From: Alcanivorax sp.
Lineage (GTDB): Bacteria; Pseudomonadota; Gammaproteobacteria; Pseudomonadales; Alcanivoracaceae
Reading direction: 5' to 3'
Assembly: GCA_022565695.1 (NCBI GenBank)
Contig: JAIUME010000004.1
Span: forward strand, 1-64,000
Length of the DNA stretch: 64,000 nt
A program made the position numbers and the translations under genes. This document shows positions 8,501 to 17,515 of this stretch, in pieces (position 1 is the stretch's first letter; each line of letters begins with the position of its first letter). The notes beneath the pieces were generated by a model. The model saw nothing but the letters and a program-made list of their open reading frames with translations. It did no database searches and was not told the DNA's origin.

Positions 8501-9196
8501 TCAGTCCTCGTTATCCGTAAGCTCGAAGCGGTAACCGGCACCATAGATGGAATGGATGAACTCCACGTTGGGGAAGGTATCTGCGAGCTTGCGGCGCAGC
8601 TTCTTGATATGGCTGTCCACCGTGCGGTCACTGACCACCCGATTGTCGTTGTAGATACGGTCAATCAGTTGCTGCCGTGAGCGGATATGCCCCGGGCGCT
8701 CCGCCAGGGTTTTCAGCAGGGCAAACTCCACCACCGTCAGGGTGATGCTCTGGCCCCGGTAACGGGCCTCAATGCGATCCTCGTCCAGCGTCAGTCCGGA
8801 CAGGTCTGCCTTGTCCTGACTGTCGACCTGCAGTGCGGCCACACGCCGCAGCAACGCCTTCACCCGCGCGACCACCTCCCGGGGGCTGAATGGCTTGCAG
8901 ATATAGTCGTCAGCACCGAGCTCCAGCCCCACCAGACGATCCACTTCCTCGACCCTGGCGGTGACCATGATCACCGGTGTGTCGCTGGCGGCACGTATCT
9001 GCTTGCACACCTCCAGGCCGTCCATATCCGGCAGCATCAAATCCAGCAGCACAACGTCCGCGCCCTGTTGCTGCAACACGGCAAGCCCGCCACCGCCGGT
9101 CTCCGCAATGATGGGCTCATAGCCGGCATGGCCGAGATAGTCTGACAGCAGGCTGGCGATTTTCGGTTCGTCTTCGATGATCAGGATGCGCGCCAT
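8501..9196 (-). CDS. BaeR-like response regulator (OmpR family)
   Basis: 231 residues. The receiver domain (about 1-115) has the acidic pair EDE, the phosphorylated Asp in LLDLMLPDMDG, and the conserved Lys in YICKPFSPREVVARVK. The winged-helix DNA-binding domain (about 130-228) ends VVSDRTVDSHIKKLRRKL and YGAGYRFEL. The phrases ADDYICKP-SPREVVARVK and the DNA-binding helix closely follow E. coli BaeR. ATG 9196 has AAGGA upstream; the longer start at 9229 adds 11 unconserved residues. It lies just downstream of its kinase gene. Confidence 0.9.
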   Translation of the reverse strand: MARILIIEDEPKIASLLSDYLGHAGYEPIIAETGGGGLAVLQQQGADVVLLDLMLPDMDGLEVCKQIRAASDTPVIMVTARVEEVDRLVGLELGADDYICKPFSPREVVARVKALLRRVAALQVDSQDKADLSGLTLDEDRIEARYRGQSITLTVVEFALLKTLAERPGHIRSRQQLIDRIYNDNRVVSDRTVDSHIKKLRRKLADTFPNVEFIHSIYGAGYRFELTDNED

Positions 9197-9225
9197 CGAT
9201 GGGGTCCTTTTTTGGCGTGAGTGGC

Positions 9226-10599
9226 TCAACTGCCGGGGCAGGCCGGCAGTCTGACGACGATGCGCAGCCCACCAAGGTCCGATGCCTGGGCATCAATGGT
9301 GCCACCATGCGCCTCGACGATACGTCGGGCCAGTGAGAGCCCCAGGCCTGAGCCGCCCAGCGCGCGGTTGCGCGATGCGGATTCGGCCCGGTACAGGTGA
9401 TCGAACAGCTTGGGCAGGGCGTCTTCGGGTACGCCTGGCGCCGAGTCTTCCAGCGTCAGTATGACGCAGCCATGAGCATGGGCGGCATCCGTACTGCCGC
9501 TTTTCCCCGAGCTGCCCAGGCGCCCGCGCAGTACGGCACGTCCGCCCTCATCGGTGTATTTGGCACTGTTGGCCAGCAGATTGGCCAGCAACTGCCGCAG
9601 GCGCGTGGCATCCCCCTGCAGCATCAGGCCCGGCGGCACGTCCTGGCTCAGGGTGATCTGTCGCTGCCTGAATGAATCCTCGAACAGGCCGGCCTGTTCA
9701 TCAATCAGCGCGCTGAAGTCCAGCGGCGCCATCTGGTAGCGCAGCGTGCCGGCGTCGGCCAGTGCCAGGTCATGCAGGTCGTCGATCAGACGACGCAGGT
9801 GCAGGATTTCATGGTGCAGGGAGCCAAGCCGTTTCGGGTCTGCCGGGCGAATGCCGTCCACGAGTGCCTCGATTTCGCCCTGCAGAATCGCCAGTGGCGT
9901 GCGCAACTCGTGGGAGATGTCGGCCAGCCAGCGGTCCCGTGCCAATGCGGCCTTGCTCAGGCTGGCGGCCAGGTGGTTGATATCCCGGCTCAGTGCGCCC
10001 AGCTCATCGCGCCGGTCCTCGGGCAGCCGATGATGGTAATCACCGCTGGCCAGTTGCCGTGACATACCGGCAATGGCAGTGATCGGGCGAACCAGATAAC
10101 GCGCCAGTAACCAGGAGCCGAGCAAGGCCACCAGCAGGGCAATGCCGGTGGTCAGGGCCAGCGTGCGTAACTGCTGGGCGCGGAAGCGTCGGTCGATGGC
10201 ATCCTGCATGTCCGCAGCGCGGGGCGGATAGCCGATCCAGCCCAGCGTACGGTTGCCCTGCTGGATGGGGAGCAGGGTGATCTCATCGGGATTCAGATCC
10301 ATGTCGCCGTAGAGCGGCTGGCGCTGCTCGTCGATGACCAGCAGATAGCGTGGTACCCGTGGCGGTGAGCCCGGGCCGCGCCGGTGCCAGTCTTGTTCAT
10401 GGGCTGGCCATTGGCCGGCCGAAGCACGGTATTCCGCAAGGCGTTCGCTGACTTCGCGCACGCGGTGCTCCTGCCGGTCGGTGAGGTAGCCCTGCATGCT
10501 GCGCTCCAGGCTCAGCTGATACAGCGACGCCGCCACCAGCACCAGCGCGATGCCGGTGGCGGAGAGCACAACAAAAAGGCGGGTCTGGATACTGTGCAC
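9226..10599 (-). CDS. BaeS-like sensor histidine kinase
   Basis: About 457 residues from a GTG start at 10599, which gives the short N-terminus before TM1 typical of this family; starts at 10635 or 10671 are possible but have no better ribosome-binding site. Order: TM1, a periplasmic domain of about 120 residues, TM2 (LALTTGIALLVALLGSWLL), HAMP, the dimerisation helix with phospho-acceptor His in DISHELRTPLAIL, and the ATPase domain with the N-box (LLANLLANSAKYT) and GGSGLGLSLARRI. It should phosphorylate the adjacent response regulator. The signal is unknown; envelope stress is inferred from homology. Confidence 0.9.
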   Translation of the reverse strand: MHSIQTRLFVVLSATGIALVLVAASLYQLSLERSMQGYLTDRQEHRVREVSERLAEYRASAGQWPAHEQDWHRRGPGSPPRVPRYLLVIDEQRQPLYGDMDLNPDEITLLPIQQGNRTLGWIGYPPRAADMQDAIDRRFRAQQLRTLALTTGIALLVALLGSWLLARYLVRPITAIAGMSRQLASGDYHHRLPEDRRDELGALSRDINHLAASLSKAALARDRWLADISHELRTPLAILQGEIEALVDGIRPADPKRLGSLHHEILHLRRLIDDLHDLALADAGTLRYQMAPLDFSALIDEQAGLFEDSFRQRQITLSQDVPPGLMLQGDATRLRQLLANLLANSAKYTDEGGRAVLRGRLGSSGKSGSTDAAHAHGCVILTLEDSAPGVPEDALPKLFDHLYRAESASRNRALGGSGLGLSLARRIVEAHGGTIDAQASDLGGLRIVVRLPACPGS

Positions 10600-10716
10600 G
10601 ATAGCGCATGACCTTGCAGAGGTGTGTCCTTGCATCATAGCGCAGCGGCGGGCCGCTGCCGCCTGCTGCACACTATTTCCATGATTGGGCGTGCCATGAT
10701 CAGGTGCGCAATCAGT

Positions 10717-11112
10717 TCAGGCCCAGATCAGCCACCACAGCAGCCAGAACAGGCCGACCCAGATTAACACCAGCACCAGCAGGGCGATGACGGCAAACAA
10801 CAGGGGGCGTTTGACGTACCGCCCGATCCAGCGCGAGGCGTCGGCATCGGCCTGTTGGTGCACGGCCGGCGGCAGGCGACTGACCACCATGGAGACGCCC
10901 AGCGGCACGATGATCAGATCATCCAGCAGGCCAAAGAAGGGGATCACAATGGGAATCAGATCAATCGGACTGAGCAGATAGAGCGCCAGCAACACGCTGG
11001 CCACTTTCAGGTGCCGGGGTGTGTCCGGATGACGGAAGGCATACCAGAGCACAATGGCTTCCCGGCGGAAGCGCAGAAAACGACGTTTCAGAAAACCGGT
11101 GATACGCGCCAT
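10717..11112 (-). CDS. DUF1232 (YkvA-like) membrane protein
   Basis: 131 residues. The DUF1232 signature is clear: a basic N-terminus, then HLKVASVLLALYLLSPIDLIP, then a second hydrophobic stretch (FGLLDDLIIVPLGVSMVV). A strong C-terminal membrane segment follows (LLFAVIALLVLVLIWVGLFW). The function of the family is not established. It follows the cobalamin adenosyltransferase gene by about 30 bases on the same strand and may be co-transcribed. Confidence 0.85.
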   Translation of the reverse strand: MARITGFLKRRFLRFRREAIVLWYAFRHPDTPRHLKVASVLLALYLLSPIDLIPIVIPFFGLLDDLIIVPLGVSMVVSRLPPAVHQQADADASRWIGRYVKRPLLFAVIALLVLVLIWVGLFWLLWWLIWA

Positions 11113-11141
11113 GTCGTGTTTCTCATTTTACGCTGTGGAGT

Positions 11142-11696
11142 CTATGTGGCGTTGTTGCGCCACAGGGTTTCCGGGTGCGCCGCCTGATGGTTCAGGGCTC
11201 TGGCGAGGACAAACAGCAGATCAGACAACCGGTTGATATAGGCAAGGCTGTGCGGGTTCTGCGGTTGCTGCCGGTGGCACGCCACCAGGTGTCGCTCGCA
11301 ACGACGTGCCACGGTGCGCACATAGTGGCACCAGGCCGCGATGGGCGCGCCACCGGGCAGCACGAATTCTTTCAAGGGCGGCAGCGTTTCGTTGATGCGG
11401 TCTACGGCATCGGTCAGGTGGGCCACATGGCTGTCGGTCAGACGCATGACGCCGGGCAGTGCCAGTTCGGCACCCAGATCAAACAGGGTTTGCTGCAACT
11501 GATCCAGCAGGGCATCGGTCTGCGCATCCGGCTTGTGACTGCGCAGCACGCCGAGGGCAGCATTCAGCTCATCCAGCTCGCCCATGACCACCACCGCTGG
11601 CGCATCCTTGCTCAGGCGCGAGCCGTCAGCCAGCCCGGTCTCACCGGCGTCACCGGTGGCCGTGGTGACACGGCTGATGCGATTTTTGTCGCTCAA
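11142..11696 (-). CDS. ATP:cob(I)alamin adenosyltransferase, PduO type
   Basis: 184 residues; makes adenosylcobalamin from cob(I)alamin and ATP. The N-terminal ATP-binding segment (TTATGDAGETGLADG and RLSKD), GELDELNAALG and the C-terminal RRCERHL and INRLSDLLFVLARALN motifs mark the PduO family. The start codon is TTG (11696-11694), whose last two bases lie in the TGA stop of the receptor gene upstream, with GGAG 7 bases before it. No better start is available. Coupling to a BtuB-like receptor fits cobalamin uptake and conversion. Confidence 0.9.
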   Translation of the reverse strand: MSDKNRISRVTTATGDAGETGLADGSRLSKDAPAVVVMGELDELNAALGVLRSHKPDAQTDALLDQLQQTLFDLGAELALPGVMRLTDSHVAHLTDAVDRINETLPPLKEFVLPGGAPIAAWCHYVRTVARRCERHLVACHRQQPQNPHSLAYINRLSDLLFVLARALNHQAAHPETLWRNNAT

Positions 11697-13699
11697 AACT
11701 CGGCTCCTATGGCCACGAGATAGTAGCGGCCCGGCAAGGGGTATTCAGAGAAGTTATCGTTGAAGGCGCTGTAGAAACCGCTATCACTGACATTGCGATC
11801 CTGCACATTGTGCACCGTACCCTTGATATAAAACTGTCTGTGCCTGGCGGTGGCAGCCAGGTCAGTCCAGCGATAACTATCCTGACGTCCCTGAGCGTTG
11901 TCGTTGTCGTCGGAGTAGTAACGCGTGCCCAGATATCGTTGTGAAGCAGAGATGGTCAGCCAGGGAAGAGCATCCCAGTCAATTTGCATATATCCGCTGC
12001 GCCTCGGTATCTGGGGAATCTGGTTGCCTTTGAATGGTCCCTCGTCAAATTCGGACGTCTGAAGCGTTCCGTTGATGGTAAACCAGATATCTTCATCAAG
12101 GCGCCACTGGCTATTCAGGGTATAGCCCTGGCGCTGTGTCCGATCCTCGAGGTTTACGTTGCCCATGCCGGGGATGAAGATTATTTCGTTGTCGTACCGT
12201 GCGCGCCAGTATGTGATGGAAGAACGCTGTCTGCCATCCCGCCACCGCATCCCTGTTGTATAGACGCGACCTGTTTGAGGTGTGACAGGATCCAGATTGC
12301 CACTGACGAGAAAGATGCTTTCATCGAAGGTTGCCACTCTTGCAGTGCGCGCGGCACTGGCAAACAGAGCGAAGTTATCTAATGGCTGATAGGTGAGGCC
12401 GCCTTCATAGAGTTCCAGGCGGTCATTCTGTGAATCTTGCAGGCCGCTGGCGAGGCTGAAGTCTTGTTCGACTTTTTCGCTCCGGGCGCCCAAAGACAGA
12501 GACAAGCTGTCGGTAATGCCGCTAGTCAGGAAGCCATACCAGGCTTCCTGCCGCTGATCGCCAGTTTGCTTGTTTGCGGGGTCCGGGAAGTTGGCTTCGG
12601 AGTCGGCGTTATCCGTCTCATATTCACTGATGTAGAGATCCCAGCCGAGCGTCCACTGGTGTCGAATGGGGCCGGTTGCAAAACGGCCATTCAGGCGCGG
12701 CGTGACACCGTAGCCCTTGATCTCGGCTTCCGTGTAGAAGGGGAAGCTGGCATCGTCGAAGAATGCGCTTTGTTTTTTTCTCCGCAAGCTGGCATCCAGA
12801 TGGAAATCCATGGTCTCCATATGGATTACCAGGCCCGGCATAATGCTGTAGCCGTCTCTATCTGCCCAGTCATTCGGCGTATTTGTTCCGCGTGGGTTGT
12901 CTCGCGACTCATTGATTCCCGCTGACGGATCAACCAGACGTGCGCCGGGAAAGCCCAGCTCTTCCTTGTCGGCCTGTACGGTCAGATAAAAGGTGGTGTC
13001 GTCCAGCCGATGACGCAGATCGGCGAAGGCAGTGCGCTGGCGCAGGGCGTTGTTGTCCCGATAGCCATCGCTGTTCAGGGCCTGCACGGACAGCAGGCCA
13101 CTGGTGCGTGCGTTGCCCTGGGACGCCCACAGGCTGCCGCCGCGAGTATTGAATGACCCGGCGCTGGCTTCGACGCCCACGCTCTGGTCATAGCGGTCCC
13201 GGGTAATGATGTTGATGGTGCCGCCGGAGGCGCCATTGCCGTACAGCACGCCACCGGCGCCGGGCAGGATTTCGACCCGTTCGATGGCGGCAAGCGGGAT
13301 GGCCGAAAAATCCACGCTGCCCATGTCGATATCATTCAGGCGGCGACCATTGAGCAGCACCAGCGTGTTCTGCGTGGCGGTGGCGCCAAAGCCCATCAGA
13401 TCAATGCTGCTCTGGCTGTCACCGATGCCGTACAGGCGGCTGGCGCGCACACCGGCGACGCTGTCGAGTACATCGGCCAGACTGCGCACCGGCATGCGGC
13501 GAATATCTTCTGCGGTGAGCACAATGGCGCCGACGGGCAGGGCATCGGTGAGATGTCCGGTGCGTGAGGCGGTGACTTCCACGCGCGCCAGATTGGCGTC
13601 GTCATGGCTGGTGGACCCATCAGTCTGGGCCAGGGCGAAAACGGGAATGAGGGCAGCACACAACACGGTGGCTGCCGGGGCCAGACGCGCGCTGCGCAT
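11693..13699 (-). CDS. TonB-dependent outer-membrane receptor, BtuB-like
   Basis: 668 residues from the ATG at 13699, which follows GGAGGAAGC. A signal peptide ends near ALIPVFALAQ. A TonB-box-like segment (ARVEVTASR) precedes the plug domain (DIRRMPVRSLADVLDSVAGV, NGRRLNDIDMG, IERVEILPGAGGVLYGNGASGGTINI), then a beta-barrel ending in an aromatic C-terminus (GRYYLVAIGAEF). The coupled adenosyltransferase gene downstream suggests cobalamin or a related corrinoid as substrate; that is inference. No cobalamin riboswitch is visible in the 105 bases upstream. Confidence 0.85.
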   Translation of the reverse strand: MRSARLAPAATVLCAALIPVFALAQTDGSTSHDDANLARVEVTASRTGHLTDALPVGAIVLTAEDIRRMPVRSLADVLDSVAGVRASRLYGIGDSQSSIDLMGFGATATQNTLVLLNGRRLNDIDMGSVDFSAIPLAAIERVEILPGAGGVLYGNGASGGTINIITRDRYDQSVGVEASAGSFNTRGGSLWASQGNARTSGLLSVQALNSDGYRDNNALRQRTAFADLRHRLDDTTFYLTVQADKEELGFPGARLVDPSAGINESRDNPRGTNTPNDWADRDGYSIMPGLVIHMETMDFHLDASLRRKKQSAFFDDASFPFYTEAEIKGYGVTPRLNGRFATGPIRHQWTLGWDLYISEYETDNADSEANFPDPANKQTGDQRQEAWYGFLTSGITDSLSLSLGARSEKVEQDFSLASGLQDSQNDRLELYEGGLTYQPLDNFALFASAARTARVATFDESIFLVSGNLDPVTPQTGRVYTTGMRWRDGRQRSSITYWRARYDNEIIFIPGMGNVNLEDRTQRQGYTLNSQWRLDEDIWFTINGTLQTSEFDEGPFKGNQIPQIPRRSGYMQIDWDALPWLTISASQRYLGTRYYSDDNDNAQGRQDSYRWTDLAATARHRQFYIKGTVHNVQDRNVSDSGFYSAFNDNFSEYPLPGRYYLVAIGAEF

Positions 13700-13804
13700 G
13701 CTTCCTCCAACAATTAACCAGCAATCAGACAACAAAGGCAGAAGGATACCCGGTTGCCGGATGCAGCGCGAACAACGTCAGGTGAAGGGGGCTGAGTAAG
13801 CAAG

Positions 13805-14683
13805 TCAGCGGAGCGCGGCGACGATGGCGGCGTGTGCCGGCATCGGCAAGGCCAGCGGTGCGGCCTGCCGCAATAGCCAGCCGTTGATATGGTCGATTTC
13901 CGTGGGGCGCCCGGCGCGATAGTCCGCGCGCATGGAGGAGGTATTGCGGGCGGTGGCCCGGGCCAGCTGCATGGCGCGAGCCAGTGTGTCGCTGGGCCAG
14001 TCCGGATCAAGGCACGCCAACAGCTGATCTGTTTCCTCGGCTAGCTGGATCGCCTGAGCGAGCAGTGCCGGGTCATCACACAGGGCGCCGTTAGGGCAGT
14101 CATGCAACGCCGTGAGCGGATTGATGACCGCGTTGACGGAGAGCTTGAGCCATTGCTGGCGGCGTATGTCGGTGTGCCAGTGGAGCGCGGGCCAGTGGGG
14201 CAGCAGGGTGGCAAACCAGGGCGGTGGCTCCGCCGGTGCCAGGTCGTTCGCACCGTGCCCCATCCATGTCGGATTTTCAGCCACCACATTGACGGTATCG
14301 CCCTGGCGCCAGGCACCGCTGTGGCTGATGGCCTCGATAATGTGGCAATCAGGAGGAAGCGGCAGGCCGTCGAGGCTGCCAAGGCCATTCTGCAGACGCA
14401 CCAGGTTGGCGTCGGCGCTCAGGCGCGGCAGCAGGGGGAGCAATGCGGTGGCAGTGTCCGGTGCTTTGGTGGCGATCAGTAAACGGGTGATCGGGCCGGC
14501 AGGGTCTTTGGGCCACTGTACGTCTTCCTGACGGCCATCCGGATAGATCAGGTGTCGGTGAAGGGTGTCGGTTACGGTCGGGCGGGCATCTGCATACCGT
14601 ATGTCAAAACCCGCACGTTGCAGTGCGGCACCCGCCAGGCTGCCGAGATTCCCGGCGCCGAGAATATGCCAGCGCAACGCCAT
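13805..14683 (-). CDS. Ketopantoate reductase family protein (PanE/ApbA-like)
   Basis: 292 residues. The NADPH-binding glycine motif (ILGAGNLGSLAG) opens the protein and the C-terminal domain carries WLKLSVNAVINPLTAL, which contains the family's catalytic-type Lys/Asn, followed by a conserved-looking ETDQLL and SSMRADYRAGRPTEIDHINGW. This matches 2-dehydropantoate 2-reductase, the NADPH step of pantothenate synthesis. The family has paralogues with other substrates, so the exact substrate is not certain. It starts 3 bases after the stop of the response-regulator gene, so it is part of the same transcript. Confidence 0.88.
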   Translation of the reverse strand: MALRWHILGAGNLGSLAGAALQRAGFDIRYADARPTVTDTLHRHLIYPDGRQEDVQWPKDPAGPITRLLIATKAPDTATALLPLLPRLSADANLVRLQNGLGSLDGLPLPPDCHIIEAISHSGAWRQGDTVNVVAENPTWMGHGANDLAPAEPPPWFATLLPHWPALHWHTDIRRQQWLKLSVNAVINPLTALHDCPNGALCDDPALLAQAIQLAEETDQLLACLDPDWPSDTLARAMQLARATARNTSSMRADYRAGRPTEIDHINGWLLRQAAPLALPMPAHAAIVAALR

Positions 14684-14686
14684 CCC

Positions 14687-15670
14687 TCAGTGACCCTGTT
14701 GCCGGTCATGGGGAAAAGGCGCTGTGTGCTCGTCAGGCGAGTTCTGGCCGTCGAGTGACGCTGCCATGGCGCGGGCAGCAGTCCGAAACAGCATGGCCGG
14801 GTCGGCGGCCATGCCCACCGGGCTGGTGCCCAGCCCGATGCTGACGCGCAATCGCAGTTGCTGCGTATCGACTTCAAAGGCCCGCTGGTTGAGGTTGTCG
14901 TGCAGGCGCTGAAAACTCTCAGGTGTGCATTGGGCCGGATCATTCTGGTGAGTGATCAGCGCAAAGGTGCTGATGCCGGTGCGCGCCAGGATATCCATGG
15001 GGCGTACCAGCTGTTGCAGGCGGCGGCTGAAGGTCAGGATCAACTGGCGGCTGCCGGCGCGCCCGAGTTGTTCGCGCAGGCTGGCAAATTGTTCGATGCG
15101 GATGAGCAGCAGACAGGCGGCGCCGCCCCGGGTACTGGCTTGGCGCAACGCGTCATCCAGCCGGCGCTGGGCGTAACTGTTGTTGCCAAAGCCGGTGAGC
15201 GGGTCCAGCAGCGGGCGACGCCGCAGGCGCCGCAAGGCACCCAGCAGGCGATCGTTGTCGGCCAGCACGCGGTTATGCACCGCCACCAACCGGTCAGCGG
15301 CCAGCACCCGGGGCAACAGTTGGGCGTTCATGGTGGCCTTGGTGACATAGTCATCCACGCCCTCATCGAAGGCTTCGCGCAGGGCGTGCTCTTCTTCCCG
15401 GGCGGTGAGCAGCAGAATATAGGTGTAATGGTTGCTGGCTTCGTCGCGCTGGCGAATGCGCCGGGTGAGCGCTAGGCCGTCCATGCCCGGCATCATCCAG
15501 TCGGCAATGACGATCTGCGCAGGGCGTCGGTCGAGCATCAGCAGCGCTTCGTCCCCGGACTCAGCGTGTCGTACATCCACATAACCGGCCTGCTGCAAGG
15601 TGCGCAGTACGATGGTGGCGGAGAAGCGGGCATCATCCACAACAATAATGGGTGTTTCCGGGTGAGGCAT
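14687..15670 (-). CDS. Response regulator with degenerate GGDEF domain
   Basis: 327 residues from the ATG at 15670 (ribosome-binding site weak). The receiver domain (1-125) has DD near the start, the phospho-Asp in IVIADWMMPGMDG and the conserved Lys in DYVTKAT. The C-terminal half has the GGDEF-domain opening (LLDPLTGFGNNSYAQRRLDDAL) but the signature loop reads RTGISTF where an active cyclase has GGDEF or GGEEF. It is therefore predicted to lack diguanylate cyclase activity and may bind GTP or c-di-GMP or act through protein contacts. No cognate kinase is adjacent. Confidence 0.82.
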   Translation of the reverse strand: MPHPETPIIVVDDARFSATIVLRTLQQAGYVDVRHAESGDEALLMLDRRPAQIVIADWMMPGMDGLALTRRIRQRDEASNHYTYILLLTAREEEHALREAFDEGVDDYVTKATMNAQLLPRVLAADRLVAVHNRVLADNDRLLGALRRLRRRPLLDPLTGFGNNSYAQRRLDDALRQASTRGGAACLLLIRIEQFASLREQLGRAGSRQLILTFSRRLQQLVRPMDILARTGISTFALITHQNDPAQCTPESFQRLHDNLNQRAFEVDTQQLRLRVSIGLGTSPVGMAADPAMLFRTAARAMAASLDGQNSPDEHTAPFPHDRQQGH

Positions 15671-15719
15671 CAGTGTGACTCTTTTATTTTGTTTTGTGCC
15701 GTCGATGATAGCACGGAGG

Positions 15720-17108
15720 CTATCTGCGCGGTGGCACACCCGGGGCGGGCGTCTCCGTGGCGGGCGGCGTCCGGGCGTCCGAGGTGTGGGTGGGGAAGCG
15801 TTTCATCAGCAGCCAGAGCAGCGGCAGCCCGAGCAGTGCAATGATGGCCGTGAGCACAAAGAATACGGCCCAGTCCCCGTGCAGCTTGTCGACCATATAG
15901 CCGCTGCCAGCAGACAGCCAGATGCGGGCCAGATTGCCCAGCGAGGCCAGCAGGGCATAGTGGGTGGCGGTGTAGGCCACGTTACACAGGCTGGAGAGAT
16001 AGGCGACGAACGCCACTGTCACCAGGCCGGAGGTGAAGTTGTCCGAGATGACTGCCACCGCCAGCATCCATTTTTCCTGACCGACCACAGCCAGCCCGGC
16101 GTAGGTGAGATTGGTCATGGCGGTCAGCAGGCCGGCGAGAAACAGCGCCCGCAGAATGCCGATACGGGCCGCCAGAATACCGCCAAGAAAGATGCCCAGC
16201 ATGTTGGCGCCGAAACCATAGATCTTCGACACCTCGGCAATGTCATCCAGGCCAAAGCCCAGCTCCCGGTAGAACACACCGGACATGCGCCCGAGCATGG
16301 CATCGCCCAGCTTGAACACGAACACAAACAGCAGGATCAGCCACCAGCCGTCGCGGCGCATGAATTCGGCGAAGGGCGCAACCACTGCGTTGTGCAGCCA
16401 GGCCAGCAATGCCGCCCGGGTGGGGGCGTAACGTTGCGCCAGGCGCGCACGTGCCCGGCTTTCCCGCTCCGACACTTCATGGGAAATGCGCCGCACCGGC
16501 TCCGGGCTCATGAGAATGGCGATCATGCCCACCAGCACGCCCAGCGCCAGCACCTGGTAAGCGACCTCCCAGCCGTAAAAATTGGCCAGATACAGCCCCC
16601 CGGCGCCGCCCACCAGCGTACCGCCGATGTGCCAGCCCCAGATGGAGACCGCTGCGCCACTGCCGTACTGATGCGGCTCCAGCACATCAATGCGGTAGGC
16701 ATCGATGACAATGTCCTGGGTGGCGCTGGCGGTGGTTACCAGCAGCGTTGCCATGGCCATCATGAACAGCTGCTCGGCGGGATCGGAAAACGACATCCAC
16801 AGAATGGCGGACATCAGCAGCACCTGGGTCAACAACGCCCAGCTGCGCCGTTGCCCCAGCAGGTTGCCGAGCACCGGCAGTCGCAGACGGTCCACCAGCG
16901 GTGCCCAGAGAAAATTGATGGCATAGGGGGTAGCGGCCAGGGCAAACAGGCCGATGTCCGTGCGGCTGACCTCATTGTCCCGCAGCCAGATGGACAGGTT
17001 GCTGAACACCATCGGCACGGGCAGGCCGCTGGCAAAGCCCAGCGCCAGCAGCGTCAGCATGCGGCGGTTCAGGTAGGCATCCAGGCCGGACAGAAAACGG
17101 GGTTGCAT
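15720..17108 (-). CDS. ampG: AmpG-like muropeptide permease (MFS)
   Basis: 462 residues with about 12 or more hydrophobic segments. The N-terminus (ALGFASGLPVPMVFSNLSIWL) and the stretch DIVIDAYRIDVLEPHQYGSG are typical of AmpG, the inner-membrane importer of anhydro-muropeptides that feeds cytoplasmic recycling by AmpD. ampD and ampE lie 13 kb away in the same window. Length is in the normal range, with a C-terminal Pro/Thr-rich tail. Confidence 0.9.
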   Translation of the reverse strand: MQPRFLSGLDAYLNRRMLTLLALGFASGLPVPMVFSNLSIWLRDNEVSRTDIGLFALAATPYAINFLWAPLVDRLRLPVLGNLLGQRRSWALLTQVLLMSAILWMSFSDPAEQLFMMAMATLLVTTASATQDIVIDAYRIDVLEPHQYGSGAAVSIWGWHIGGTLVGGAGGLYLANFYGWEVAYQVLALGVLVGMIAILMSPEPVRRISHEVSERESRARARLAQRYAPTRAALLAWLHNAVVAPFAEFMRRDGWWLILLFVFVFKLGDAMLGRMSGVFYRELGFGLDDIAEVSKIYGFGANMLGIFLGGILAARIGILRALFLAGLLTAMTNLTYAGLAVVGQEKWMLAVAVISDNFTSGLVTVAFVAYLSSLCNVAYTATHYALLASLGNLARIWLSAGSGYMVDKLHGDWAVFFVLTAIIALLGLPLLWLLMKRFPTHTSDARTPPATETPAPGVPPRR

Positions 17109-17194
17109 GGGCGCGAGGGCGTCCTTCTGGTCAGAGGGCAGAGGCAGTATGCCTGTTCAGTCTGACAGCGCCCAGCCAGGCAGGGCAAATTCAG

Positions 17195-17515
17195 TCAGGT
17201 CTCCGAGTCTGGCCAGCCGTAGCGGCGCAGGCTGACGCGCCCTGTTGTCACTGTCACCTGCTCCGAGAGCAGCAGTTGTGCCTGGCGCGCGCCGACCGGC
17301 AGGCGCCCGTCGGCGCGGATCACGCGGTGCCAGGGCAAGGTGGAGTCGGCTGGCAGGCGCGCCATCAGCTTGCCTACATGGCGAGCATGGCGCGGGTAAC
17401 CCGCCAGGGCAGCCACCTGCCCGTAGGCGCAGACCCGGCCGGGCGGGATGCTCGCGACGATCAGGTAGACCGCGCGGGCAAACCCGGATTCCGGATCGGT
17501 GACGGCCGTGCTCAG
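17195..17515 (-). CDS. Alkyltransferase-like protein (ATL), apparent CTG start
   Basis: About 106 residues matching the DNA-binding part of O6-alkylguanine-DNA alkyltransferases: RAVYLIVASIPPGRVCAYGQ, AALAGYPRHARHVGKLM, LPWHRVI. The catalytic Cys of PCHR is Trp here (PWHR), the hallmark of ATL proteins, which bind O6-alkylguanine lesions and hand them to nucleotide excision repair without repairing them. The domain extends well upstream of the first usual start (GTG 17416), but between the in-frame TGA at about 17530 and 17416 there is no ATG, GTG or TTG. A CTG at 17515, whose TG belongs to the stop TGA of the SDR gene, is the best candidate start. Confidence 0.75.
   Translation of the reverse strand: MSTAVTDPESGFARAVYLIVASIPPGRVCAYGQVAALAGYPRHARHVGKLMARLPADSTLPWHRVIRADGRLPVGARQAQLLLSEQVTVTTGRVSLRRYGWPDSET

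Noticed and set aside
13700..13804. Possible cobalamin riboswitch before the BtuB-like gene
   Set aside because: The gap is only 105 bases and I could not find a B12-box-like segment.
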